A DNA stretch of 37,449 nt from a virus: positions 1-37,449 of IMG/VR virus record IMGVR_UViG_3300007734_000650; one strand, given 5' to 3'. Positions within the stretch are counted from its first letter, which is position 1; every line of letters starts with the position of its first letter. The notes beneath the pieces are model-generated. The model had not been told where the DNA came from, did not search any database, and saw only the letters and a list, made by a program, of their open reading frames with translations. This document shows, piece by piece, positions 9,261-16,811 of this stretch. Made by a program: the position numbers and the translations under genes.

Positions 9261-10865
9261 TTAGCTTGCGACTGCGTAGGTGGGCATAAGAACCGTGGCA
9301 AAGTCCGCCGAGTTGAAAACAGTCTTCTTCAACCCGTAAATCGTGCCAGCAGCAACGCCGAAACGGTTATCGTCACTTGTGTTCAGCAAGGAACGCGACT
9401 TCCCTGCCCGGCCAGCTATTCGGCTTTCCTGGCCAGCCTTACATTTCTGCAAGGGTCAGATCATATCATCACCCTCTTGCGAGGGGGGCGGCGCTTCGGG
9501 CCGCTTGGCCCTACGAGCTTGCGCTCTGATCGTTGCACCTTCTCCGTTGCCGGAGCTTGGCTCAGGATTACCCACCGCATCCGGTTAGGGCTTCCCCTGA
9601 GTTCACCGCCTTCTTCGACTGGAATTACTTCCAGAAGGACCTACGAATTAAGTCAAAGAGTTTTTCACATTGTCTTCAGAACGGATCGCTACTTCCATTC
9701 CCGCCGTGTCCGGCAGCTTACGGTTTCCCGCAAGATGTGACCATATCATCAACCCAGAGGGTTGCTTCGCGCTTCGGGCCGCTTGGCCCTACTTCCTTTC
9801 GGAATGGTCGATGCACCTTCTCCGTTGCCGGAGCTTGGCTCAGGATTTTCCACAGCACTAGGCTGCTAGGAGGTTCCCTGAGTTCACGAAGTTATCATTC
9901 GCAAATTGCTTTGCGACGGGGCCGAAATTGTTAACCCATGTAAACTTTGACGGGCCATTGTCCTGACCGAAGGCAAGCATAGCAGCCTGCGCTCCACACA
10001 GAACAGCGCGACGTACGTTACCCGCGCCAGCAGCCGCTGACGATGGCGCAACCGGAATACGGTTCCAGCGGTAAAGCAGGACGCCGTTGTACATACCGAG
10101 AGCGCCGGTAAGGATCGGGTTGTCGTCGATCTGACCGCCGGTCAACACGCTTTTCTGAATGTCGAGCCATTGTCCCGTTGACGTATTCGTCCGCAGGCTC
10201 GTCACCTGATAATCATGCAGGAAAGCGACATAGTAATCGCTACCGTTGATCTTCAGAGGACGGATCATTGGCGTGAGCGTGCGTGCTTTTTCAACCGCCT
10301 TGTCGATCATCGTCAGCGTAAACGTATCGCTGCTGTTGATCGTCGCCTCGCTGTTACGAGCCGCAGCCGGGTAAACGATATTGCCGGAAGACGGCGCAAT
10401 CGCAGCCTGATTGCCCGTGTAACGGGTATCAGCCACGCCCGTATTGCCGCAAATCTGGTTGGCAAAGGCAAAGTCCATACGGTTCGCCCACCAATCAGAA
10501 AGGCTGTCCTTACACTCCTGACGGAGATCAAAAGGAACACGCTGCTCGGAAACGCGGCCACCCGTGACGTGAGCATGACGAAGCTGATCAATCAGAACAG
10601 CATCGCTATACGTGGTCAGGCTTTCCTCGTTGCCTTCCAGAACGCCGTCACCAAGAACGCCGTCGCCAGAAGCCTGCATACGAAGGCCGTAGGTGATCTT
10701 ATCACCCGCGCCTTTCGAAGTTTCAGTCTTGAGCTGGATCAGGGAGCTTGCGCCGGAGCCAATGAAGTTCGCAAAGTAGGTCTTCTTCAGGGCTTCGACC
10801 GCCAACTCCTTCGACCACAGCTTGACTGCAAGGGCGTCATTTACGCCAAAGCTAGTCGTCGCCAT
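9261..10865 (-). CDS. Major capsid protein, N4-gp56 family, split by two group I introns
   Basis: Exons are 10865-9934 (932 nt), 9667-9651 (17 nt) and 9373-9261 (113 nt); joined they give 1062 nt or 353 aa. Exon 1 encodes the capsid body (MATTSFGVNDALAVKLWSKE...; ..LFRDWW-like region; VAFLHDYQVTSLRTN). Without splicing, translation runs into intron 1 and stops at 9858 after about 24 foreign residues. Splicing gives KFTW-VEKLFDYDNRFGVAAG-TIYGLKKTVFNSADFATV, the conserved family C-terminus. Both exon ends are T and both introns end in G, as group I introns require. AAGGAAA lies about 9 nt before the ATG. Skipping the micro-exon would give W-V-R-stop, so accurate double splicing is needed for a full capsid subunit. 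Confidence 0.92.
9374..9650 (-). ncRNA. Group I intron 2 in the major capsid gene (277 nt)
   Basis: This intron is related to intron 1. It has an identical 36-nt P4-P5 block and a shared 24-nt P7.2 block. P1 pairs exon end GACU with GGUC, and P10 pairs UCGU with the exon-3 start ACGA. P7 is GAUCA (9531-9527) with UGAUC (9463-9459): compared with intron 1 (GACCA/UGGUC) this is a compensatory C-G to U-A change at the centre of P7. P3 GCGGUG/CGCCGC, P7.1 AGC-GCAA-GCU and P8 CCCUC-GCAA-GAGGG also form. It begins U-UAAUUC, much like T4 td, ends in G at 9374, and has no ORF inside. Confidence 0.88.
9651..9667 (-). other. 17-nt micro-exon of the major capsid gene
   Basis: The minus-strand sequence TGAAAAACTCTTTGACT supplies one codon base, five full codons (E-K-L-F-D) and one further base. 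Flanked by exon 1 and exon 3 it restores the family motif V-E-K-L-F-D-Y-D-N-R-F-G-V. Its first five bases form P10 with intron 1 and its last four form P1 with intron 2, so nearly the whole exon is constrained by both introns. Confidence 0.85.
9668..9933 (-). ncRNA. Group I intron 1 in the major capsid gene (266 nt)
   Basis: The core is recognisable on the minus strand. P1 pairs exon end GGGU with GCCC (U.G at the splice site). P10 pairs UUUCG in the guide with the exon-2 start UGAAA. The P4-region motif AAUCCUGAGCCAAGCUC lies at 9847-9831. P5 is GCUCCG/CGGAG-like, P7 is GACCA (9809-9805) with UGGUC (9743-9739), P7.1 is UUCC-GAAA-GGAA, P8 is AACCC/GGGUU, and P9 is CUUGCGG-GAAA-CCGUAAG. The intron ends in G at 9668. 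P7.1/P7.2-type hairpins between P7 and P3 suggest subgroup IA, the class common in phages, and the 5' region resembles the T4 td intron. No ORF lies inside. Confidence 0.88.
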
Positions 10866-11057
10866 GTTGGATATTTCCTTGTCGATTGAGAGATTTTCGG
10901 TCGCTCCGGTTACGTCGGTGGCATACGAGGCCGCGCTTGATTAACGTCTGCGGCAGGCTCAGACGGATCGCGTATCGTGCGAGGACGAGGACGACTAAGG
11001 CGCGTCGGTCCAGCTTGTAACGTAAGCTATGCGAGGACTGATTACCGTCAGTCGCGG
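10866..11057 (-). promoter_or_regulatory. Non-coding leader upstream of the capsid gene
   Basis: 192 nt with no ORF on the minus strand. Just after the stop of the upstream gene lies a perfect 6-bp hairpin, GACTGA-N6-TCAGTC (11036-11053), without a U-tract. The rest is GC-rich up to the capsid ribosome site. A gap of this size in an otherwise packed operon suggests a separate promoter or mRNA processing site for capsid expression. No clear -35/-10 pair is visible. Confidence 0.4.
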
Positions 11058-11408
11058 TTAGCCGAGAAAACGCAACTTATAGGCCGTGCTGAGGTAAAAC
11101 GCCCCAAGCTCGTCAAGCTGGTTTTCAATTACGGTATTGCCACGCGCAATATCTTGGCGGTGATCAGCGATCCAGTTCGCTTCTTCAATAATCTGGCCAA
11201 GAATATCGTCTTTGCGATACTCAATCGGCTTCACGGTTTTAATCAGGCCATAAGCGCCTTGATAAGCCTCTACAACCGCGTCAATGCGATCAATCAAAGC
11301 GCCGTAAAACTCGCCTAACGCCTCATGCTCGGCAAATGATCTGGTTGCCCAATGAGCAAGATGGCTTGCGTCACGAAGCGCAAAAAGGCGTGAGACGAGT
11401 TCTTCCAT
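11058..11408 (-). CDS. Ferritin/Dps-like four-helix protein (DUF5856-like)
   Basis: 116 aa, all helical. The N-terminal half has spaced residues typical of ferritin/Dps-like folds (LRDASHLAHWATRSFAEHEA, then YGALIDRIDAVVEAYQGAYG, residues about 11-54), with His/Glu/Asp placed as in a metal-binding helical bundle. Phages often carry such DUF5856-type proteins near head genes. The role is unknown; metal handling or DNA binding are possibilities, not shown. It lies upstream of the capsid gene in the late operon. Confidence 0.55.
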   Translation of the reverse strand: MEELVSRLFALRDASHLAHWATRSFAEHEALGEFYGALIDRIDAVVEAYQGAYGLIKTVKPIEYRKDDILGQIIEEANWIADHRQDIARGNTVIENQLDELGAFYLSTAYKLRFLG

Positions 11409-11417
11409 GATCTGTCC

Positions 11418-11792
11418 TTACGCCACAGGCTCAATAGGCGTCACAGCGTTAGCCGCAGCCTCCGCAGCCTTCGCCTTTTCAAACGCCACCGTGGACGACA
11501 GCAGGCTGTTCAGCGTTGCACGAGCATAGGCGGTCACAGCCTCGTCAGCCGTAGCCGGGCGCGTCACCCACTGCTGCACAGCTATCGTCGGTCTGTCGGC
11601 TTCCGTCTGATCCTCACCGGGCGACCACGAGGCGTCGGGGACCGTGGACTGCACGTTTTCAGTGACTGTGCCGTAGCCGCTGGAAGGCGACAGAAGCCAC
11701 GCGACAATGCGCGGGGCGTCTGTGTCTGCGATGTTGAGCGCGACGTTGAGGTCAAGCGTCGGGCCGTCAACGCCAAGTGTGAGTGTAGCCAT
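11418..11792 (-). CDS. Hypothetical structural-operon protein
   Basis: 124 aa and acidic. The N-terminal part MATLTLGVDGPTLDLNVALN is beta-like, and the C-terminal part is Ala-rich helix (AVTAYARATLNSLLSSTVAF..AKAAEAAANA). The family is not recognised. The ATG overlaps the stop of the upstream small membrane protein (TAATG), so it is translationally coupled within the head gene block. Confidence 0.55.
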   Translation of the reverse strand: MATLTLGVDGPTLDLNVALNIADTDAPRIVAWLLSPSSGYGTVTENVQSTVPDASWSPGEDQTEADRPTIAVQQWVTRPATADEAVTAYARATLNSLLSSTVAFEKAKAAEAAANAVTPIEPVA

Positions 11793-11935
11793 TAGGCTGT
11801 TCCTTTTCTATTTCTATGCACGATTTCTGCAAAGGCCGACGCGCGCCCGGCTAGGTATCCAAGATAAAACATGCTACCCACAAGGACTGCGCTCATTCCC
11901 GCATACATCGCGATAATTACGTGAGTGGTCGACAT
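11792..11935 (-). CDS. Small single-TM membrane protein
   Basis: 47 aa, with one hydrophobic segment (about residues 5-30, including VIIAMYAGMSAVLVGSMFYL) followed by a basic tail (IVHRNRKGTA). The ATG overlaps the upstream stop (TGATG) and its TAA overlaps the next ATG, so both ends are translationally coupled. The size and topology would fit a holin-like or membrane-adaptor protein, but the position among head genes gives no clear role. Confidence 0.6.
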   Translation of the reverse strand: MSTTHVIIAMYAGMSAVLVGSMFYLGYLAGRASAFAEIVHRNRKGTA

Positions 11936-12117
11936 CACGCGTGTCCTTCAGTTTCATCCACAACAGGCGTAGCCGCCGGTTCGCCCTTCGCCGCTTCCTC
12001 AATCTTCCGCTTGAAGTGCAGCCCGGCTTCCGCCGCCTGCAAACCCGCTGCCTTCACGGCAACGTCAATCAGGTTGATGAGGACATTGGCTTCGTCGTTG
12101 TTTAGTTCGATGTTCAT
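11935..12117 (-). CDS. Small acidic hypothetical protein
   Basis: 60 aa. A helical segment (LNNDEANVLINLIDVAVKAA) is followed by a Lys/Glu-rich and Pro/Ala-rich tail. It is preceded by GGAGAAAGCA close to the ATG and coupled to the next gene by TGATG. No family is recognised. Similar short acidic proteins are common among phage head genes. Confidence 0.6.
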   Translation of the reverse strand: MNIELNNDEANVLINLIDVAVKAAGLQAAEAGLHFKRKIEEAAKGEPAATPVVDETEGHA

Positions 12118-12197
12118 TTTGCTTTCTCCAAAGCATTGTCCGACCAGTTGGAGAACACGCGAGGCTGGCCGGACGATGCTCCTCGCGTGTGTTGGCG

Positions 12198-13277
12198 TTA
12201 GGCCCAGCAGGGAATGTAGGCGGTAGTCCCGTCTGACGTTATGACCTTAATCCACGATTTGATTGTCGCGCTCGCAGCCGGGCAGGTTGTTCCAAGGCTT
12301 GGCGTCGTCGAGCCTGTGCCGCCGTCTTCAAGATACTGAAGCCGTTGAACGCGCTGTGTGCCACCGCCGGAACCTTTGGTCGGGCCTACAAGAGCAATAT
12401 TGGCTGTTGTCTGCCAATCAATCTCAAAATCCTCGTAGCTAGTGCTAGATGTGTATGTGTTGTAAACGCGGAATTTCTGCGCGTTCGTCCCGTTCCGCAG
12501 CGCGAGCGTGTTGGCGGCGTCGCGGGCGAGGATGAGGTCCAGCGCCGCACCGGGATTAGATGCTGTCCAACCAAAAGTGAAAGTAGAAGACAGCCGAACT
12601 GACGAAGGCTGGACGGCCACGCCCCAATTATCGGCCACGCCTAAATGGACATACCCGGCGGAATTTGGCGCATTCACCCAAGTGTTCGTGCCGTCGCCCC
12701 ATACCGCATAATTTGAGGAAGAAGGTGTTGCGCTTCCAAGATAAAATTTACCTTGAAACGGCCCAAAGGCCGCAGTGGTCGCATAAGCATTCTGCACGCC
12801 GTTGCTGCTGCCGCCCGCAGGCGCAACCTGAAAGATGATGCTGCCGCCAGCGCCCGTGCCGGTGCCGCGTGAGCCTTGGATGGTGAAGTCCGCGCCGGTC
12901 TGGTTGTTGTTCGTGGATGACGACCACGACTGCACGCGAAGGAGCTGCGGTGTGGGCGCGGTTGTGCCGGTGGTGTCCGCAGCGCCGAGTTGGAGCGTGG
13001 CGGCGGTCGGGCTAGTCACGATAGGAAACGAAGACGACGCGCTACCAAAGGTAATCGTCGTGCTGTCCGTGCCAGCAAGCGTGAGCGTGTTGCTCGCCGT
13101 GAACGTCTTGCCGGAAGCGATGGAGACGGAGCCTGCGCCGATAGATAACGTCTTAATCGCGCCAGCCGTGGTTTTTCTGTCTAGCGGTGTGCCAGAAGGG
13201 TCTTTAACCGCGTAAAGGACTTCCGTGCCGTCAAGCGTGCCAGCGGACGTAAGGTCCGTAACTTTCGAGTCCGCCAT
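12198..13277 (-). CDS. Fibre-like structural protein in the head gene block
   Basis: 359 aa. The N-terminal ~45 residues (KVTDLTSAGTLDGTEVLYAV..RKTTAGAIKTL) form the adaptor-like module found at the start of many phage fibres and spikes. The remainder is Ser/Thr/Gly-rich with repeated beta segments (TFTASNTLTLAGTDSTTITF; FRVYNTYTSSTSYEDFEIDW). It sits between scaffold and capsid genes, away from the tail fibre at 877, so a head fibre or second receptor-binding fibre is possible. Coupled to the upstream 51-aa gene by TAATG. Confidence 0.65.
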   Translation of the reverse strand: MADSKVTDLTSAGTLDGTEVLYAVKDPSGTPLDRKTTAGAIKTLSIGAGSVSIASGKTFTASNTLTLAGTDSTTITFGSASSSFPIVTSPTAATLQLGAADTTGTTAPTPQLLRVQSWSSSTNNNQTGADFTIQGSRGTGTGAGGSIIFQVAPAGGSSNGVQNAYATTAAFGPFQGKFYLGSATPSSSNYAVWGDGTNTWVNAPNSAGYVHLGVADNWGVAVQPSSVRLSSTFTFGWTASNPGAALDLILARDAANTLALRNGTNAQKFRVYNTYTSSTSYEDFEIDWQTTANIALVGPTKGSGGGTQRVQRLQYLEDGGTGSTTPSLGTTCPAASATIKSWIKVITSDGTTAYIPCWA

Positions 13278-13432
13278 TATTCAACCCTCTGGAGCTTGCT
13301 TGAGCCGTCCGTCAATAGAAGATAAGAAGAGCCGTCAACCAACAGTATGAAACTGCCCGCAGGAGGCGGTGACGGCGCACCACCCCACAACGCTTGGTGG
13401 CTGACAAGTCGGTAAAGCCATTGCAAAAGCAT
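13277..13432 (-). CDS. Small hypothetical protein in fibre operon
   Basis: 51 aa. Both ends are coupled by TAATG overlaps to neighbours. The C-terminal half carries two similar beta hairpin-like units (GSFILLVDGSSYLLLTDGSS), a pattern in short phage proteins encoded next to fibre genes. No function is known; association with the fibre protein is an inference from coupling. Confidence 0.6.
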   Translation of the reverse strand: MLLQWLYRLVSHQALWGGAPSPPPAGSFILLVDGSSYLLLTDGSSKLQRVE

Positions 13433-13758
13433 TAGGTAAATGACCCGATTGCAATAACAGACACATTAGCGCCTGTAGTCACCTTCCATGCACCGTTAAC
13501 GCTTTTCATTCCCAACGGGATCATGAACGGAACAAGATTGCTCACCGAGGAAGCGCCGCCGGTGAAAATCGTAATGCTGGTAGCGTTATCGATTACAGAC
13601 ACGGCACCTGGACTTGTGGTTGCGGGAACAACAAGAACGCCTGCGAGATAATCGCCAACCGCGCCATTATTGCCCAACACTGTTGCCGTCTGAGAGGCCG
13701 CAACAGTCTCATAATCGGAGTCGCTGACGCGAACCGTCATTCCCGCATTCTGTGCCAT
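13432..13758 (-). CDS. Putative head decoration/fibre-associated protein
   Basis: 108 aa, Val/Ser/Thr/Gly-rich and apparently all-beta (e.g. VSVIDNATSITIFTGGASSV). It starts directly beside the stop of the scaffold gene and is coupled downstream by TAATG. Composition and position between scaffold and fibre suggest a virion surface protein. No defined family is recognised. Confidence 0.55.
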   Translation of the reverse strand: MAQNAGMTVRVSDSDYETVAASQTATVLGNNGAVGDYLAGVLVVPATTSPGAVSVIDNATSITIFTGGASSVSNLVPFMIPLGMKSVNGAWKVTTGANVSVIAIGSFT

Positions 13759-14751
13759 TTATTCACCCATTATCTTGCGTCTTTTGCTTTCCGGCGTCTT
13801 CGCGAGCCATTCAGCAAATTCGTCCTCTGACATATCAGCAATCTCAGCCACAGAAGGCGCAACACCGCTACGTTGACCACCAGCGCTGCTCAGGCTCTTT
13901 GACGCTGGTGCCGCCTTCTGCCTGCGCGCTACGTCTTCCTCAGCCTTACGAGCCGCGTCTTCCTGATTGGCGATCTGACGCGCCTGCTTGGGCGTGTAGC
14001 CCATTTCCATAGCTTCGCGGTAAATGATCTCAGCCGGGTTTACCCCAGACCGGAACGCCGCAACTGCGATCTTTCGTTCCTCATTCTCAACGTGAGCGTC
14101 AGCCTGTTCCTTGCTAAAACCCTGCGCTCTCAAAACCGCCGCCGTTGCTTTGAGAAAATGCTGATAGGCGTCCATTGCGTCCGGCTGCTGATTGGCGAAG
14201 TGACCCCACGCCTGACGGTAGCCGTTATCAATCTGCTGGATCGCAGCCTGTTCTTGTTGAACCCTTAGCTGCTGTTCCTGCCATTGGCGCGTCTGCTCGA
14301 TCTGCTGACGCTGCCATTCAATTGCCCCTATCGGATCAACAGTCGGATCAGGTGGCGTAAATTCCTGCTTCTTCTCAGTCTGCTCTGCGACCTGACGCTG
14401 CTGCGTCTCATAAAACATACGCAGCCGCTCGTCGGCGCGGCTAAACTTTTCCCTTAGCTCTTCATACTGGCGTTCTACCTCTTTACGCTTTTCCTCCGCT
14501 GCAAGCAGCTTGCGTAAAGGAACCCGCCCATCGCGCTTTTTAGGCGCTTCGTCCTCATTATCGGACTTGTCTTCCATGCGCTCGTCGTCGGCGCTTATTT
14601 CATCGGAATTGTCCGCGTCCGCTTCTACCGGATCGGCTTCCGTATCTTCCGGCGCTTCCGTCTCTACCTGATCGCCAGTAGAAATACCCTTCTCACCACG
14701 ACTATTGAAATACTCCCGCTCAGCAGGAGTAAACGTCTCTAACTCTGTCAT
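13759..14751 (-). CDS. Putative capsid scaffolding protein
   Basis: 330 aa. A strongly acidic N-terminus (about residues 25-70, EAPEDTEADPVEADADNSDE) is followed by a long coiled-coil region (AEEKRKEVERQYEELREKF; Gln-rich EWQRQQIEQTRQWQEQQLRV) and a helical, charged C-terminus (EDEFAEWLAKTPESKRRK). This composition and its place between portal and capsid are the usual signature of scaffolding proteins. There is no protease motif. RBS AGAGGGCAATA precedes the ATG. Confidence 0.7.
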   Translation of the reverse strand: MTELETFTPAEREYFNSRGEKGISTGDQVETEAPEDTEADPVEADADNSDEISADDERMEDKSDNEDEAPKKRDGRVPLRKLLAAEEKRKEVERQYEELREKFSRADERLRMFYETQQRQVAEQTEKKQEFTPPDPTVDPIGAIEWQRQQIEQTRQWQEQQLRVQQEQAAIQQIDNGYRQAWGHFANQQPDAMDAYQHFLKATAAVLRAQGFSKEQADAHVENEERKIAVAAFRSGVNPAEIIYREAMEMGYTPKQARQIANQEDAARKAEEDVARRQKAAPASKSLSSAGGQRSGVAPSVAEIADMSEDEFAEWLAKTPESKRRKIMGE

Positions 14752-14804
14752 TATTGCCCTCTATCGCGGGGAAGCGAAGCCGGGAAAACGCCCCCGGCGG
14801 CGTA

Positions 14805-16811
14805 TCAAGCCATGCCCTCAAACGGCGGCATATCGCCTTCCGTAGGGAGAACATTCGGCTGAACCATAATAGGCGGCATAGTCTCACGCTGAGCCGCCAT
14901 GCCCTCGCGCGCTGCCTTAGCCTGATTAAGAGCAGCTTTTGATGCCGTTTCCTGAACCTTTGCCACCGCACCGGCCTTCGACACTTGTGCAGCCTCAGCC
15001 TGTTGCTGCGCGTTCTGCTGCTGGGATTGAGTAATAACCTGTTGCAGTTCCTGAACCGCAGAAGCCGGGAGCGGGCTATATTTCATAAAGGACGCGAACA
15101 TATCCGGCGTGATCATGCCCTTCAGCATCGGGATCGTCTGCATGAGCAGCGCCCACGTAATCTCTTTCTGCTGCGGGCTAGACGGCGCGTCGTCCACGAT
15201 CACGTCATATGTCTTGAAATCCGGCTGGCGGATAAACGGCATATATTGAGCCGCGCCGTTGTTTCCGGTTATCCTGATCAATCTGCCGTCAGAAACAAAT
15301 TCCTGTATCAACCACAAAAGCAGCTTGCCCTGCGTCTTGCGATAACGCCGCAGACTATCAAAAAGGACAGCCAAAACCGCCATAGCCTGACGTTTACGCT
15401 GTGCTTCCAGAACGCCCGGCTGTTCCGTGTCTTTCTGGCCCAAAAGCTCGAGATTTACCCCGGAGGCGTCCCTGATAGACTGTAGAGCAAACTGCATTAA
15501 ATCAGGATAGCCAACCGGCATAGTCGGCTGAGGCTTTGGGATAATCTTCGCCCCATTGGCATTCGAGAGAGCGCCCTGCTTCATGTAAACAAAATTATCA
15601 GGCCGCGCCCACGTCTTCTCTGCCTCGCGCTCGTCCTCAAATGCACCCTTCTCTACCAGCGCGCCGCCCTTGGCCGAGGTATTTAGGATATGCATAGTCT
15701 GGCTAAGCCATTTATTCGCCCACGCCTGCGGATCGAGCATAGACCGGACAAGGCCGTAATACGTTCCCTTGTTCCGATCACGGTAGCCTGTAATCGCGTT
15801 ATAGGAGAAATGGTCCCCGTAGGGAGCCTTCTCAGGCTCGGCAAGCACCTTCTGGCCCAACCATGCCCGGAAATACTTCCGGCGCGTCTGACGGGCCATT
15901 CTGGGCGGTTCCTGGCCTAGTTCCTCAAAGCGGCTAAGGGCCGTCTCAACCTGATCCTCGGTCAGGAATTCCACGCCCATAGGACCAGCCACAGCGTAGA
16001 CCGTTTCCCGTTCCCACCACTGGCATTCGACAATGGTAATCAGGTCCGTATCGCTGTCGTTATTCCCGCCCTTTGTCGGACGATAGAACCGGGCTTCCTG
16101 CCGCGTCTCGTTGGGATCGCCCTTGCTATCGAAGTTCGCCCATTTGGCGTCGAAGTCCTCGTCCGGCGTATCTGGATCGGCACCGACAAGCGCCTCGGCC
16201 TCGTCCAGCGGAACCTTCTTCACACGCCAGATACGGCGTGCATCCTCAATATTCCTTTTTTTAGCCGCCGCGTCCCAGAACATTTCGAGCGGATCGACCC
16301 GTTCCAGAACAGGCGCACCGTCGGGATCGGACTCGAAATCAAAGCGGGTTTCCGTCCAGCCCATGCCGCAACAGAGGCAGTCCCAGAAAGCATCGCTTTC
16401 CTCGTCCTCGCCGTTGCACTCGTCACGGAACCATTTCGCAGTGGCAGTCAATATTTCGTCAGCCATAGCATCGCCCGGCTCACGAGGCAGATACCGGACT
16501 TCCTGCCTGTTTGTAACCTCTGTGCCGCTCACAGCCGAGATAACAGGCGCTATGCGATTAAAAGCCACCACCGGGCGCATTTGCTCGCGGAGCGTGGCCA
16601 TGTCTTCCGCCGACCACTGACGGCCCGCGACAAAATCAAACTCATTTTCAGCCTGACGCCGCCAATCCTCGGAATGGCGCTTGTCCATAAGAAACCACCG
16701 CTTCAAACGGCGGAATAGCTGGTCCCTGTCCAGATCAGACGCATTTCCCTTGTCGTCAGAGGACGTGGCCGAAGCCTTATCATCATCCTCAAATGTGCTG
16801 TCGTCTATCAC
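14805..16811 (-). CDS. Portal protein (P22-like)
   Basis: 668 aa, the usual size of P22-type portals. Family segments include NEFDFVAGRQWSAEDMATLR (about residues 50-70), RPVVAFNRIAPVISAVSGTE, PLEMFWDAAAKKRNIEDARR, and a long Gln/Ala-rich C-terminal barrel-like helix (QVITQSQQQNAQQQAEAAQV). It forms the dodecameric DNA entry ring at one capsid vertex and the docking site for terminase. The ATG overlaps the terminase stop by 1 nt. Confidence 0.85.
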   Translation of the reverse strand: MIDDSTFEDDDKASATSSDDKGNASDLDRDQLFRRLKRWFLMDKRHSEDWRRQAENEFDFVAGRQWSAEDMATLREQMRPVVAFNRIAPVISAVSGTEVTNRQEVRYLPREPGDAMADEILTATAKWFRDECNGEDEESDAFWDCLCCGMGWTETRFDFESDPDGAPVLERVDPLEMFWDAAAKKRNIEDARRIWRVKKVPLDEAEALVGADPDTPDEDFDAKWANFDSKGDPNETRQEARFYRPTKGGNNDSDTDLITIVECQWWERETVYAVAGPMGVEFLTEDQVETALSRFEELGQEPPRMARQTRRKYFRAWLGQKVLAEPEKAPYGDHFSYNAITGYRDRNKGTYYGLVRSMLDPQAWANKWLSQTMHILNTSAKGGALVEKGAFEDEREAEKTWARPDNFVYMKQGALSNANGAKIIPKPQPTMPVGYPDLMQFALQSIRDASGVNLELLGQKDTEQPGVLEAQRKRQAMAVLAVLFDSLRRYRKTQGKLLLWLIQEFVSDGRLIRITGNNGAAQYMPFIRQPDFKTYDVIVDDAPSSPQQKEITWALLMQTIPMLKGMITPDMFASFMKYSPLPASAVQELQQVITQSQQQNAQQQAEAAQVSKAGAVAKVQETASKAALNQAKAAREGMAAQRETMPPIMVQPNVLPTEGDMPPFEGMA

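Noticed and set aside
9374-9933. Intein or frameshifted pseudogene as the explanation for the split capsid gene
   Set aside because: Stop codons lie in the insert, there is no intein motif, and both halves show paired RNA helices (P1, P7, P10) with compensatory changes.
9858-10865. The 335-aa capsid ORF taken at face value
   Set aside because: Its last ~24 residues come from intron 1 and the true family C-terminus is encoded further downstream in exon 3.
10215-10889. 224-aa plus-strand ORF
   Set aside because: Antisense shadow of the capsid gene; no family features or ribosome site.
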